A stretch of DNA of 33,293 bases. It comes from DASQQQ01 sp036390995. Its GTDB lineage: Bacteria; Actinomycetota; UBA4738; HRBIN12. Of this stretch, positions 26,142 through 33,293 are shown in pieces (position 1 is the stretch's first letter; each line of letters opens with the position of its first letter). Under the pieces are notes generated by a model. It did not search any database, was not told where the DNA came from, and saw nothing but the letters and a program-made list of their open reading frames with translations. Location: assembly GCA_036390995.1 (NCBI GenBank), contig DASWAT010000106.1, positions 1 to 33,293 of the forward strand. Reading direction: 5' to 3'. Position numbers and translations under genes: made by a program.

Positions 26142-27463
26142 GATCGACCATCTCCCGCCAACTCGGCCTCGATGGTCCGCTCCAGCCCCTCGCGGATCTC
26201 TTCGAGATCGACCCGGTCGAGCACCTCCTGGAAGAAGCCGAACAGGATCAGCCGCTCGGCCTCCTCCCGCGAGATGCCCCGGCTCATCAGGTAGAAGAGC
26301 TCGTCCTCACCCACCGGGCCGACGCTCGCGGCGTGGCCGCACCGGGTGGGGTCGTTCGTGAGGATCTCCAGGTTCGGCACCGAGTGCGCCCGGGCCGTCT
26401 CGGAGAGAAGGATGTTGCGGTTCGTCTGGTAGGCGTCGCACAGGTGCGCGCCCTTGCGGATGATCACGGTCCCGGTGTAGATGGCGTTCGACCGCCCCTT
26501 CATCGCGCCTTTGTAGAGGAGATCGCTCGAGGTCCGCGAGCCCACGTGGTCCTGGATCGACCGGTGGTCGATGTGCTGGTCGGCGTCGCCGAAGTACAGG
26601 CCGAGCATCTCGCTGGAACCGCCATCGCCGGCCAGCTCGCTCTCGATCTCGGCGCGTGCGAGCGAGCCGCCGAACGCCACGCCGAGCGTCTTCAGGCGAG
26701 CGCCCTCGTCGATGCGGGCGCGCTGGACCGACAGGTGGGTCACCCCGGTCCCCCACTCCTGGATCACGACGTACCGAACCCGCGAGTTCGGCCCCGCGTA
26801 GAGCTCGACCACGGCGTCGGACAGGGCGCGTCCGAGGTCGGGCGACGCGTACCGGTCGATGAACGTGACCTCGGAGCCTTCCTCGGCCACGAGCAGCGTC
26901 CGGGGGAACACGGCGGCTTCATCGGCGTCCAGCCACGTGAGCGTCTGGATCGGGACCTCGATCTCGACGCCCTCGGGAACGAAGAGGAAGGTTCCCCCCG
27001 AGCGGAACGCCGTGTGCAGCGCGGTGAACTTGCTGCGGTCGCTTGGCACCAGGCCCTGCATGGATCGCTCCACGAGATCTGGGTGCTCCAGGATCGCCCG
27101 ATCGAGATCGCAGAACACGACGCCCTTGGCGACCAGCTCGGGGGCCAGGTTCGTGACCATGACCTCGGAGTTGCGTTGGATCTGCAGTCCCGCCCGGTCA
27201 CCGACCACCCCGGCCGCCTCGAGGATCTCGCCGGGGACCTCGTCGAGGTTCTCGGCCCGGCCGCCCTCGGCGAACGGCGCGAGATCGAAGGTGAACTCCG
27301 ACACGTCGGTGTAGCGCCACTCCTCCGTCTCCTGTGACGGGACGGGCAGCGTCAGGAACTCCTCGAAGGCCTGCTTGCGGAGGGAGTCGACGAACGAGGC
27401 CGAGCGCGGGAGCGCCGCCAGCGCCTCCTCGTCGAAACCGGTCTTCGCGGCTCGCTCGCTCAT
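26138..27463 (-). CDS. sufD: SufD component of the Fe-S assembly scaffold
   Basis: A 441-residue SufB/D-type beta-helix protein. SufD rather than SufB is suggested by the N-terminal segment ending in EEWRYTD, by RCGHAASVG with His377 at the position of the functional His of E. coli SufD, and by DELFYLMSRGISREEAERL. It pairs with SufB and two SufC. The ATG at 27463 was chosen because the SufD fold starts there and TAGGAT lies 7 nt upstream (leaderless). The frame runs on without a stop into the HsdR-like gene, but only because of a frameshift there; the 28-nt gap between the two true genes is non-coding. No sufB is present in the window. Confidence 0.93.
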   Translation of the reverse strand: MSERAAKTGFDEEALAALPRSASFVDSLRKQAFEEFLTLPVPSQETEEWRYTDVSEFTFDLAPFAEGGRAENLDEVPGEILEAAGVVGDRAGLQIQRNSEVMVTNLAPELVAKGVVFCDLDRAILEHPDLVERSMQGLVPSDRSKFTALHTAFRSGGTFLFVPEGVEIEVPIQTLTWLDADEAAVFPRTLLVAEEGSEVTFIDRYASPDLGRALSDAVVELYAGPNSRVRYVVIQEWGTGVTHLSVQRARIDEGARLKTLGVAFGGSLARAEIESELAGDGGSSEMLGLYFGDADQHIDHRSIQDHVGSRTSSDLLYKGAMKGRSNAIYTGTVIIRKGAHLCDAYQTNRNILLSETARAHSVPNLEILTNDPTRCGHAASVGPVGEDELFYLMSRGISREEAERLILFGFFQEVLDRVDLEEIREGLERTIEAELAGDGRS

Positions 27464-27470
27464 CAGGCAA

Positions 27471-27476
27471 ATCCTA
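27471..27476 (-). promoter_or_regulatory. Leaderless -10 of the sufD-Rieske-sufCSU operon
   Basis: TAGGAT on the minus strand, 7 nt before the sufD ATG. If used, the suf genes are transcribed independently of the upstream HsdR-like gene. Confidence 0.5.
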
Positions 27477-27491
27477 TCAGGGTGGTCGGAT

Positions 27492-30400
27492 TCACTCTCC
27501 GGCCCCCGGGCCCTCCGCTTGCGGGCGTCCCCACCGCTCCGCGATGTAGCGCTCCCGCTCCGTCGGGTCCTCGATGGCCCGCGTCCCGTTGTTCCGGCGG
27601 CGTAGAACTGCCGCTTCGTGCCGTGCTGTCCCCGCTCGTCGGCGACCGTGACCTCGGCCTCCACCGGATGGCCCGAGGGTTCCACGTGGACCCGGCAGAG
27701 ATCGTGGCCGTCGACGTGGTGGATCGAGGTCGTCACGTTCGCCGCGGCGGCCAGTCCGACCGCGTTCTCGACCAGCTGGTTCAGATGCAGGACGAACCGG
27801 TCGGCGTCGTCCCTGCCCTCCCGGTGCAGTGTCATGTAATCGTGGTCCAGCCCCACGATGCTCCCGTCGTCGGCCACGCCGATCACGAGCGTGCCTCCGA
27901 ACTCGGAATTCAGCAACGCGGCCACCGTCTTGATCGTCGCCGTCTCGACGAGCCTGGTCTTCTCGGCTTTCTCCAGGTCCCACCGGAGCGTCGACTTGAA
28001 CTCGAGGTGCTTGTCCTCCTTCCGGGCGAGCAGCTCGCCGATCGGGCAGGCCTTCTGGTAGGCGACCCGGGCCCGCTCGTACACCCGGGGCATGAGCCCA
28101 CGCATGATCTCCTCGCGGAATTCGGGCGTGTCGAGGATCCGGATCGTCAGCTCCTCGGCCTGGCTCATCCGGGCCGCCACCGCGTCCGTGAACCGCCTGT
28201 CGAACTCGATGCCGAAGTTCTCGGCGGTGTTGGCGGCGGCCTGCTGCTGGACCTCGGGGTTCGCCACCATGTCGGCGCCGATCCCCTCCAGGTGCAGCCG
28301 GTCGGCCTCGGACAGGTCGCCGCCGAACCGCTCGTTCAGCCGGTCGATCAGCTCCGACAGCGGCGCCAGCAGGTCCTCGTACCCGCCCGGGCCGCCCTCG
28401 CCGAACGCGTGCAGGAGACCGCCGCCCTTCGCCAGGCTGAGGTCGTGCTGGCCGGCTTCCTTCAGGTGCAGGTGCGTCATCTGGACCTGGTCGCCGAGGT
28501 CCATCGACCCGCTCGGCTCCGAGGGCAGCCGCCGCTCCAACAGGCGGCAGTACGCATACCGTTTCTCCATCGCCGTGTCGGCCATCGGCAGGACCTGCGA
28601 GATGAACCCGTACCGGGACACGAACCGCTTCAGCCAGGTCCGGAGCTCCTCCTGGTCGGTCTCGTCCAGGTCGGTGAACCGATCCCGTGCCGCGTCCAGC
28701 AGCGCGTACAGCCGCGACTGGGCGCCGTCACCCGGGCGGAAGAACGCCCGCGCGAACGCCTCGACGTCCTCGGGCCGGACCACGCCGAACCGGTCGACCT
28801 CCCGCCAGGCGTCGTAGAGCTCGTTGGGGTCGGTCGGGACGGCGACGGACACGTCGTAGTACGGCCCGAACGCCCGCCGGATCTGCTCGGCGTCGTTCAC
28901 GAAGTCCAGGACGAACGTGTCCTCCTTCAGCGGATGGATCCGGTTCAGCCGCGAGAGCGTCTGGACGGCATTCACCCACTCCAGCTTCTTGTCCACGAAC
29001 ATCGTGTGGAGCAGCGGCTGGTCGAACCCGGTCTGGAACTTCTCGGCCACCACGAGGATCCGGTACCCGTCCGAGCCGAACCGCTCCGCGGTCTGCCGCT
29101 CGGGGAAGCCGTTCATGTTCGGCTCCGTGTACTCGATCCCACCGTCGGTGACGGTGCCGGAGAACGCCACCAGGGTCTTCACGTCGCCGTAGCCGTGCTC
29201 GCGGGCGTACGCGTCGATGGCCCGCCGGAACCGGACGGCCGACAGGCGCGAGCCGCACACGACCATGGCCTTGGCCTTCCCACCGATCCGGTCGCGGGTG
29301 GACCGGCGGAAGTGCTCGACCACGACCGCCGCCTTCTGGGCCACGACCGACGGGTGCAGCGTCACGTAGCGCGCGATCGCCTTCGAGGCCTCGCGGACCG
29401 AGACCTCGGGGTCCTCCTCCCCCGCCCGGGCCAGCCGGAAATAGGTGTCGTACGTCGTGTAGTGCGCGAGGACGTCGACGATGAACCCCTCCTCGATGGC
29501 CTGCCGCATCGAATAGAGGTGGAAGGGACGCATGCGACCGTCCTCGTCCGGAGGCTCGCCGAACAGCTCCAGCGTCTTGCCCTTCGGCGTGGCGGTGAAG
29601 GCGAACATCGACAGGTTCGCGTGCGGGCCGCGGGCCTTCGCCGAGGCCTCGACGAGCGCCTCCACGGCGTCCTGCGGGTCGATCTCCCCCTCCTCGCCCG
29701 TGTCGACGTGGACGCCCCCGAGCGCCTTCTTCATCTCCTGGGCGGTCTCGCCGGTCTGCGAGGAGTGCGCCTCGTCCACGATCACGGCGTACCGCCGCTC
29801 GGGGAGGTTCGCGACCTCCTCCACGATGAACGGGAACTTCTGCAACGTGGTGACCACGATCTTCGCCTCGGCCGAGCGGAGGGCCTCGGCCAGCTCCTTC
29901 GAGGACTCCTCGACCTTCTTCACCACGCCGTGCGCGTGCTCGAACTGGTACACGGTGTCCTGGAGCTGCCGGTCGAGCACCCGACGGTCGGTGACCACGA
30001 CGACCTTGTCGAAGACCTTCTGGTCGGCGGCGTCGTGCAGGGAAGCCAGCCGGTGTGCCAGCCAGGCGATGGTGTTCGACTTGCCCGAGCCGGCCGAGTG
30101 CTGGACCAGGTAGTTGCGGCCGGAGCCGCGCTCGCGGGCGTGGGCCTCGAGCCTGCGGACGGCGTCCCACTGGTGGAACCGCGGGAAGATCAGCGTGGAG
30201 CCCCGGAGGGCGGCCTTGCTCTTCCTCCCCGGCGCGGCCTGCTCGACGTGGATGAACCGGTTGAGGACGTCGAGCCAGGCGTGCCGCTCCCACACCCGCT
30301 CCCACAGGTAGGAGGTGGCGTAGCCGTCGGGGTTCGGCGCGTTGCCCGCCCCGCAGGCCGTCGCGCCGGGGTCGCTCCCCCGGTTGAACGGCAGGAACCG

Positions 30401-31027
30401 CGTGGCGGCGCCCTCGAGCCTGGTGGTCATCATCACGAGGTCGGGGTCCACCGCGAAGTGCACGATCGCGCGCCGGCCGAGGAGCGCGTCCCTCGGATCG
30501 CGGTCGGTCCGGTACTGGGCCATCGCGTGCTCGACGGTCTGGTGCGTGAGCGGGTTCTTCAGCTCGGCCGTGGCCACCGGCAGGCCGTTCACGAACAGGG
30601 CCAGGTCGAGCGCGTTCGCGTGCTCGGGCGCGTAGTGGAGCTGGCGCGTGACGGTGAGCCGGTCGGCGTCGTACCTCCGCTGGAGCTCGGGGTTCAGGCC
30701 CGAGGCCGGTCGGAAGTAGGCCAGACGGATCTCCACGCCGATGTCCTCGACGCCGTGCCGAAGGACGTCGATCGTTCCCCGCTCGTCTATCTGCTTGGCC
30801 AAACGGTCGACGAACCGCCGCTGGGCGACGTCGGGGTCGCCGCCGTTGCGACGGACGAGCTCCTCCCACTCTTCGGCCTGCGTGGAACCGATGAACGTGA
30901 AGAGCTCGGCCGTGTCGAGCGCGACCGCGGGGTCGTAGTGGGCGGGGATGCCCTTCGTGTACCCGCCACGGGTGGTGAGCCACTCGATGATCGCGTCCTC
31001 GAACGCGATCTCCCTGGTTACCTTCAT
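27492..31027 (-). CDS. hsdR: HsdR-like helicase-nuclease with C-terminal AlbA_2/Schlafen-like domain, frameshifted near its end
   Basis: About 1178 residues after correcting one missing base. N-terminal nuclease domain of type I restriction R subunits: Asp141, then Glu155-x-Lys157 (VATAELKNPL). SF2 motor: Walker A SAGSGKS (311-317), DEAH (418-421) in VIVDEAHSSQTGE, motif III FTATPKG, motif VI QTLSRLNRIHP. From about residue 1005 a different domain follows: HLEFKSTLRWDL and VAALLNSEFGGTLVIGVADDG, the AlbA_2 (Schlafen AAA_4-like) nucleic-acid-binding fold. Near 27598 the frame shifts; the alternative frame gives the normal end (RRNNGTRAIEDPTERERYI). No hsdM or hsdS lies in the window. The start ATG at 31027 has GGGGG upstream and TAGCAT as -10. 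It would cut or translocate DNA in defence, if functional. Confidence 0.85.
27595..27603 (-). other. Frameshift site in the HsdR-like gene
   Basis: The minus strand reads TTCTACGCCGCCGGAAC. One additional C (GCCCGCCGG) joins QFYA to RRNNGTRA and the gene ends at 27492. Without it, the frame runs on into sufD. Confidence 0.75.
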
Positions 31028-31058
31028 CGGCGTGCCCCCGCTGCCCTGTCGCCCTCCG

Positions 31059-31068
31059 ATGCTACCCT
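31059..31068. promoter_or_regulatory. Overlapping divergent -10 elements (HsdR-like / coiled-coil)
   Basis: Minus strand TAGCAT (31059-31064) for the HsdR-like gene and plus strand TACCCT (31063-31068) for the coiled-coil gene share two bases in an 89-bp divergent gap. Confidence 0.4.
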
Positions 31069-31116
31069 TCCGCCAGGAGGCAACGGGCCGTTCCTCCCCC
31101 GGAGAGGACCCGATCG

Positions 31117-31389
31117 ATGGACGTGCTCGGAACCGTGATCAACGCGACGGTGGTCGCCGCCGTAGGACTGGTCTTGGCCTGGCTCGCCAAGGGTCAGTTC
31201 GAGTCGTTCGCCCGCCAGTTCGAGGCGGTGGCACGGCGGTTCGACGCCGTCGACCACCGGATCGACCGGCTGGAGGAACGCCTGGAGCACCGGATCGACA
31301 CCCTCCAGGCGTCGGTCGACGCGATGCGGTCCGACCTCACGCAGGTGGCCCTGGCGGTCGGGGCTCGGCCCAGAGCCACGAACGGCTGA
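31117..31389 (+). CDS. Small membrane-anchored coiled-coil protein
   Basis: A 90-residue protein. A hydrophobic helix lies at about 4-24 (LGTVINATVVAAVGLVLAWL). Then comes a long amphipathic segment with repeating heptad-like units (RQFEAVARRFDAVDHRIDRLEERLEHRI), predicting a parallel coiled coil of about 50 residues, and a short unstructured tail. Small proteins of this layout are frequent and mostly uncharacterised. GGAGAGGA lies 8 nt before the ATG. It is divergent from the HsdR-like gene and followed by a hairpin before the GHKL gene. Whether it works with either neighbour is unknown. Confidence 0.75.
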   Translation: MDVLGTVINATVVAAVGLVLAWLAKGQFESFARQFEAVARRFDAVDHRIDRLEERLEHRIDTLQASVDAMRSDLTQVALAVGARPRATNG

Positions 31390-31403
31390 GCTACAGGATC
31401 AGC

Positions 31404-31424
31404 CCCGGCCCCTCGGGCGCCGGG
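31404..31424 (+). terminator. Candidate terminator hairpin
   Basis: Six-base stem CCCGGC/GCCGGG with a 9-base loop that contains a smaller CCC/GGG pair, in the 73-bp gap between the coiled-coil and GHKL genes. There is only a short TT after the stem. Confidence 0.35.
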
Positions 31425-31448
31425 TTCCCCTCGCGGTGAGCCGCTCTC

Positions 31449-31454
31449 TATCAT
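31449..31454 (+). promoter_or_regulatory. Leaderless -10 of the GHKL ATPase gene
   Basis: TATCAT, 8 nt before the ATG at 31463. It supports this start over an upstream GTG at 31436. Confidence 0.5.
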
Positions 31455-31462
31455 TCGGTCCG

Positions 31463-32983
31463 ATGGTCATCGAGTCCCTCCCCGTCACCGTCGACCGGAG
31501 CCACCTCATCGTGATCGGGGAGAAGCTCTACGCCCGCTCGCTCGAGCTCGTCCGCGAGCTGGTGAACAACGCCTACGACGCCGACGCCACCGAGGTGTCG
31601 GTCCAGCTCGGCGAGGACGAGGTCCTGGTCCAGGACGACGGCCTCGGCATGGATCGCGAGGGCCTCCTCCGCTACTTCCAGGTCGGTGTGCCGGACAAAC
31701 GAGAGAACCCGATCTCCCCCAAGCTGCAGCGCCAACGGATCGGCCAGTTCGGGATCGGCAAGTTCGCCACGCTCGCCGCGTGCCGGCGGTTCGAGGTCTC
31801 CACGCGGCGCGGTGGGTTCTCGGCCAGGGTCGTCTTCGACCGCGACGATTGGGAGCGCGACGAGGGCGAATGGCGTCTGCCCATGGAGATCGATCCTCAG
31901 CCCGGCCGCAAGCGGGACGGTACCACCGTGCGATTGACATCGCTCACCAAGCGGCTCGATCCGAACGAGATCCGCGAGTATCTCGTCGAGAGCGTCCCGC
32001 TGAAGGCACCCGAGTTCTCGGTCTACGTGAACGGGCTGAAGCTGGTCCCCCGCAGCCTGGCCGGGCGGCGGATCCCCTTCCTGGAACCGACCCAGTACGG
32101 CGTCGTCAGCGGTGAGGCCGTGATCCTGCCGGCGTCGCGCGCGGCGACCGACCCCCTCGGGCTGGAGGTGAAGGTCCGCGGCGTCACCGTCAGGCGGGAG
32201 CTGTTCGGCATGCAGGCCTGGGGGAAGCTCGTCACTCGCGTGCGAGGTGAGGTCAACGCCGACTTCCTTCCGCTGACCGCCGACCGGAGCAACTTCGTGG
32301 TCGATTCGCCCGAGTACACGGCCTTCCTGGACGCCATGCGCACGGTGATGTCCGAGGTCGATGCGGCGCTCCGGCAGATCGCCCTCCGCAAGGAGAACCG
32401 CGTGGCCCGCAAGGCGGTGGTCGAGGCGCTGGGCCGTATCGAGGTCGCGCTCCGCCGCCATCCGGACCTCTCCCCGTTCGGGGCGATCCCGATCGGCGAG
32501 GAGGTCGAGGCCGGAGGGGAGGCGGCGTTGGTCGAGACCCCGGCTGGCCGCCAGGATGTGCAACCCACCCCGCCTGGCGCGGAGGACGGATCGGCCGAGG
32601 TCGGCGGCGAGGAGGGAGAGCCCGAGCCGTCGGATCGGGAGGGGTCGGTGATCGAGGTGGCTCGCGAGGCCCGGCCGCGGGTCCGGCGGCTGACGCCGAA
32701 CGCCGTGATCCAGAAGGTCCGGATGGGCGAGACCGGGCTCGCCTGCTGCATCGACCAGTTCGGCGAGGACGGCCCGGAGTCGTTCACCGAGGGCACGATC
32801 GTCTACATCAACCGCGACCACCCGCTCTACCGGCACGAGTCGGCCAAGCGCGAGACCTTCACCCGGCATCTCGCCCGGTTGCTGACCCAGGAGCTGGCGC
32901 TGATGAACGAGCGGGACGACCCCCGGCGGGCGTTCCAGCAGCAGAGCCTGTTGCTCCGGGAGTCCTTCTCGGACGAGGACTGA
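31463..32983 (+). CDS. GHKL (HSP90/MutL-like) ATPase
   Basis: A 506-residue protein. Residues about 10-250 form a Bergerat ATP fold: N-box LELVRELVNNAYDADAT with Glu32, Asn35 and Asn36, G1 box DDGLGMD, and G2 box GQFGIGKFAT with a helix-capping lid. A transducer-like domain follows, as in HSP90/MutL/MORC proteins (VNADFLPLTADRSNFVV). About residues 340-400 are a Pro/Glu/Gly-rich disordered linker. The C-terminal domain (about 410-506) carries a cysteine pair (TGLACCIDQF) and the segment TIVYINRDHPLYRH. Such ATPases, not histidine kinases, occur beside restriction and other defence genes, often with unknown effectors. No kinase dimerisation domain is visible. It converges on the retropepsin-like gene. 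Confidence 0.85.
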   Translation: MVIESLPVTVDRSHLIVIGEKLYARSLELVRELVNNAYDADATEVSVQLGEDEVLVQDDGLGMDREGLLRYFQVGVPDKRENPISPKLQRQRIGQFGIGKFATLAACRRFEVSTRRGGFSARVVFDRDDWERDEGEWRLPMEIDPQPGRKRDGTTVRLTSLTKRLDPNEIREYLVESVPLKAPEFSVYVNGLKLVPRSLAGRRIPFLEPTQYGVVSGEAVILPASRAATDPLGLEVKVRGVTVRRELFGMQAWGKLVTRVRGEVNADFLPLTADRSNFVVDSPEYTAFLDAMRTVMSEVDAALRQIALRKENRVARKAVVEALGRIEVALRRHPDLSPFGAIPIGEEVEAGGEAALVETPAGRQDVQPTPPGAEDGSAEVGGEEGEPEPSDREGSVIEVAREARPRVRRLTPNAVIQKVRMGETGLACCIDQFGEDGPESFTEGTIVYINRDHPLYRHESAKRETFTRHLARLLTQELALMNERDDPRRAFQQQSLLLRESFSDED

Positions 32984-32989
32984 CCAGAC

Positions 32990-33004
32990 CGGTCCCGCGG
33001 ACCG
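32990..33004. terminator. Perfect 6-bp hairpin between convergent genes
   Basis: CGGTCC-CGC-GGACCG in the 25-bp gap between the GHKL stop and the next gene's stop. Symmetric, so it could serve both strands; no T-run. Confidence 0.4.
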
Positions 33005-33008
33005 AGGC

Positions 33009-33293
33009 CTAACCCTCGGGCGAGATCTCGATCTCGTAGATGGCTGCCCGCAGGCGGACGTCGAACCAGCGGAAGAACCCCTCCTGGCCGAGGAGATGGA
33101 ACGCGAGCGGCCACGGCTCGCAGAACCACACGGGGGCCTCCCACGTCACATCGCCCAGTGTGAGCTGCACCGAGGCTTGCCGACCGATGGACCGGAAGCC
33201 ACCCACCGCGAAGCGGTCCTCGTCCGCGCCGGAGAGATCGACCCCCGCCGCCTCGGCGACCCAGGCCGCGAACCGGTTCTGGAGGGCCCCGGT
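33009..33293 (-). CDS. Retropepsin-like aspartic protease family protein, C-terminal part, truncated by window edge
   Basis: The last 94 residues of a protein whose start lies beyond the window; the frame is open to base 33293. The segment VQLTLGDVTWEAPVWF, then FHLLGQEGFFRWFDVRL, matches the C-terminal half of single-domain retropepsin-like proteins, where an LLGREGFF-like motif follows the second sheet. The catalytic Asp (DTGA-type motif) would be upstream and cannot be seen, so activity is unverified. An in-frame GTG at 33206 is unlikely to be the true start because coding-like sequence continues before it. The GHKL ATPase converges on it. Confidence 0.62.
   Translation of the reverse strand, partial: TGALQNRFAAWVAEAAGVDLSGADEDRFAVGGFRSIGRQASVQLTLGDVTWEAPVWFCEPWPLAFHLLGQEGFFRWFDVRLRAAIYEIEISPEG

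Noticed and set aside
27482..31138. A 1218-codon open frame on the plus strand opposite the HsdR-like gene
   Set aside because: It is a mirror frame caused by GC-rich third positions. The minus-strand protein has all helicase and nuclease motifs; the plus-strand translation is low-complexity with no domain.

Overview
This is a gene-dense, very GC-rich bacterial chromosome segment. Gene content points to an uncultured or deep-branching actinomycetote. The evidence is a deazaflavin (F420)-type nitroreductase, a mycothiol-dependent maleylpyruvate isomerase/DinB-type protein, a SufD-Rieske-SufC-SufS-SufU cluster, an RskA-like anti-sigma factor, frequent GTG starts and many leaderless promoters (TANNNT, 6-8 nt, then the start codon). 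No rRNA, tRNA, CRISPR array, insertion sequence or integrase was recognised. No stretch longer than about 165 bp lacks a gene. Phylum and GC impressions come from reading, not from computation.

Layout. (1) 1-564: the 3' end of a thiolase, overlapped by a stand-alone Lrp/AsnC ligand-binding domain. (2) 566-1942 (minus): a tightly coupled five-gene operon of a degenerate receiver-domain protein, a zinc-ribbon-like protein, an unknown protein, a 35-aa membrane peptide and an F420-type reductase. (3) 2029-4020: an aquaporin with an altered second NPA box and a group I cysteine desulfurase. (4) 4033-6914 (minus): korAB, 2-oxoacid:ferredoxin oxidoreductase. (5) 7050-9051: an aldo/keto reductase and an unusual USP-USP-Rieske fusion. 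(6) 9089-10098 (minus): a cyclic-nucleotide-binding protein coupled to a small membrane protein. (7) 10223-15142: metH and a class III aminotransferase. (8) 15215-17513 (minus): a Cys/His-rich 52-aa membrane peptide, an A-type Fe-S carrier (ErpA/IscA), a YbaK-type deacylase and glycerate kinase. (9) 17576-19756: an MDMPI/DinB-type protein, then an ECF sigma factor and its anti-sigma factor. (10) 19767-23198 (minus): a FemAB/GNAT protein, a methyltransferase and a frameshifted DUF2207 membrane protein. (11) 23237-27463 (minus): sufU, sufS, sufC, a Rieske ferredoxin and sufD. (12) 27492-33293: an HsdR-like helicase-nuclease with a C-terminal AlbA_2/Schlafen-like domain, a divergent membrane-anchored coiled-coil protein, a GHKL ATPase, and the end of a retropepsin-like protein.

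How the genes work together. Iron-sulfur metabolism recurs: a SUF assembly line (without sufB in view), an A-type carrier, a second cysteine desulfurase, KorAB (Fe-S and ferredoxin dependent) and two Rieske proteins. The right end (27.5-33.0 kb) looks like an accessory or defence-type module placed where sufB would usually be expected. It has an orphan type I restriction-like motor with no HsdM or HsdS, beside a GHKL ATPase.

Two genes carry apparent single-base deletions in G/C runs: the DUF2207 gene at about 22239 and the HsdR-like gene at about 27598. The second fuses the helicase and sufD reading frames into one artificial 1629-codon ORF. These may be assembly errors or real mutations; the sequence alone cannot decide.
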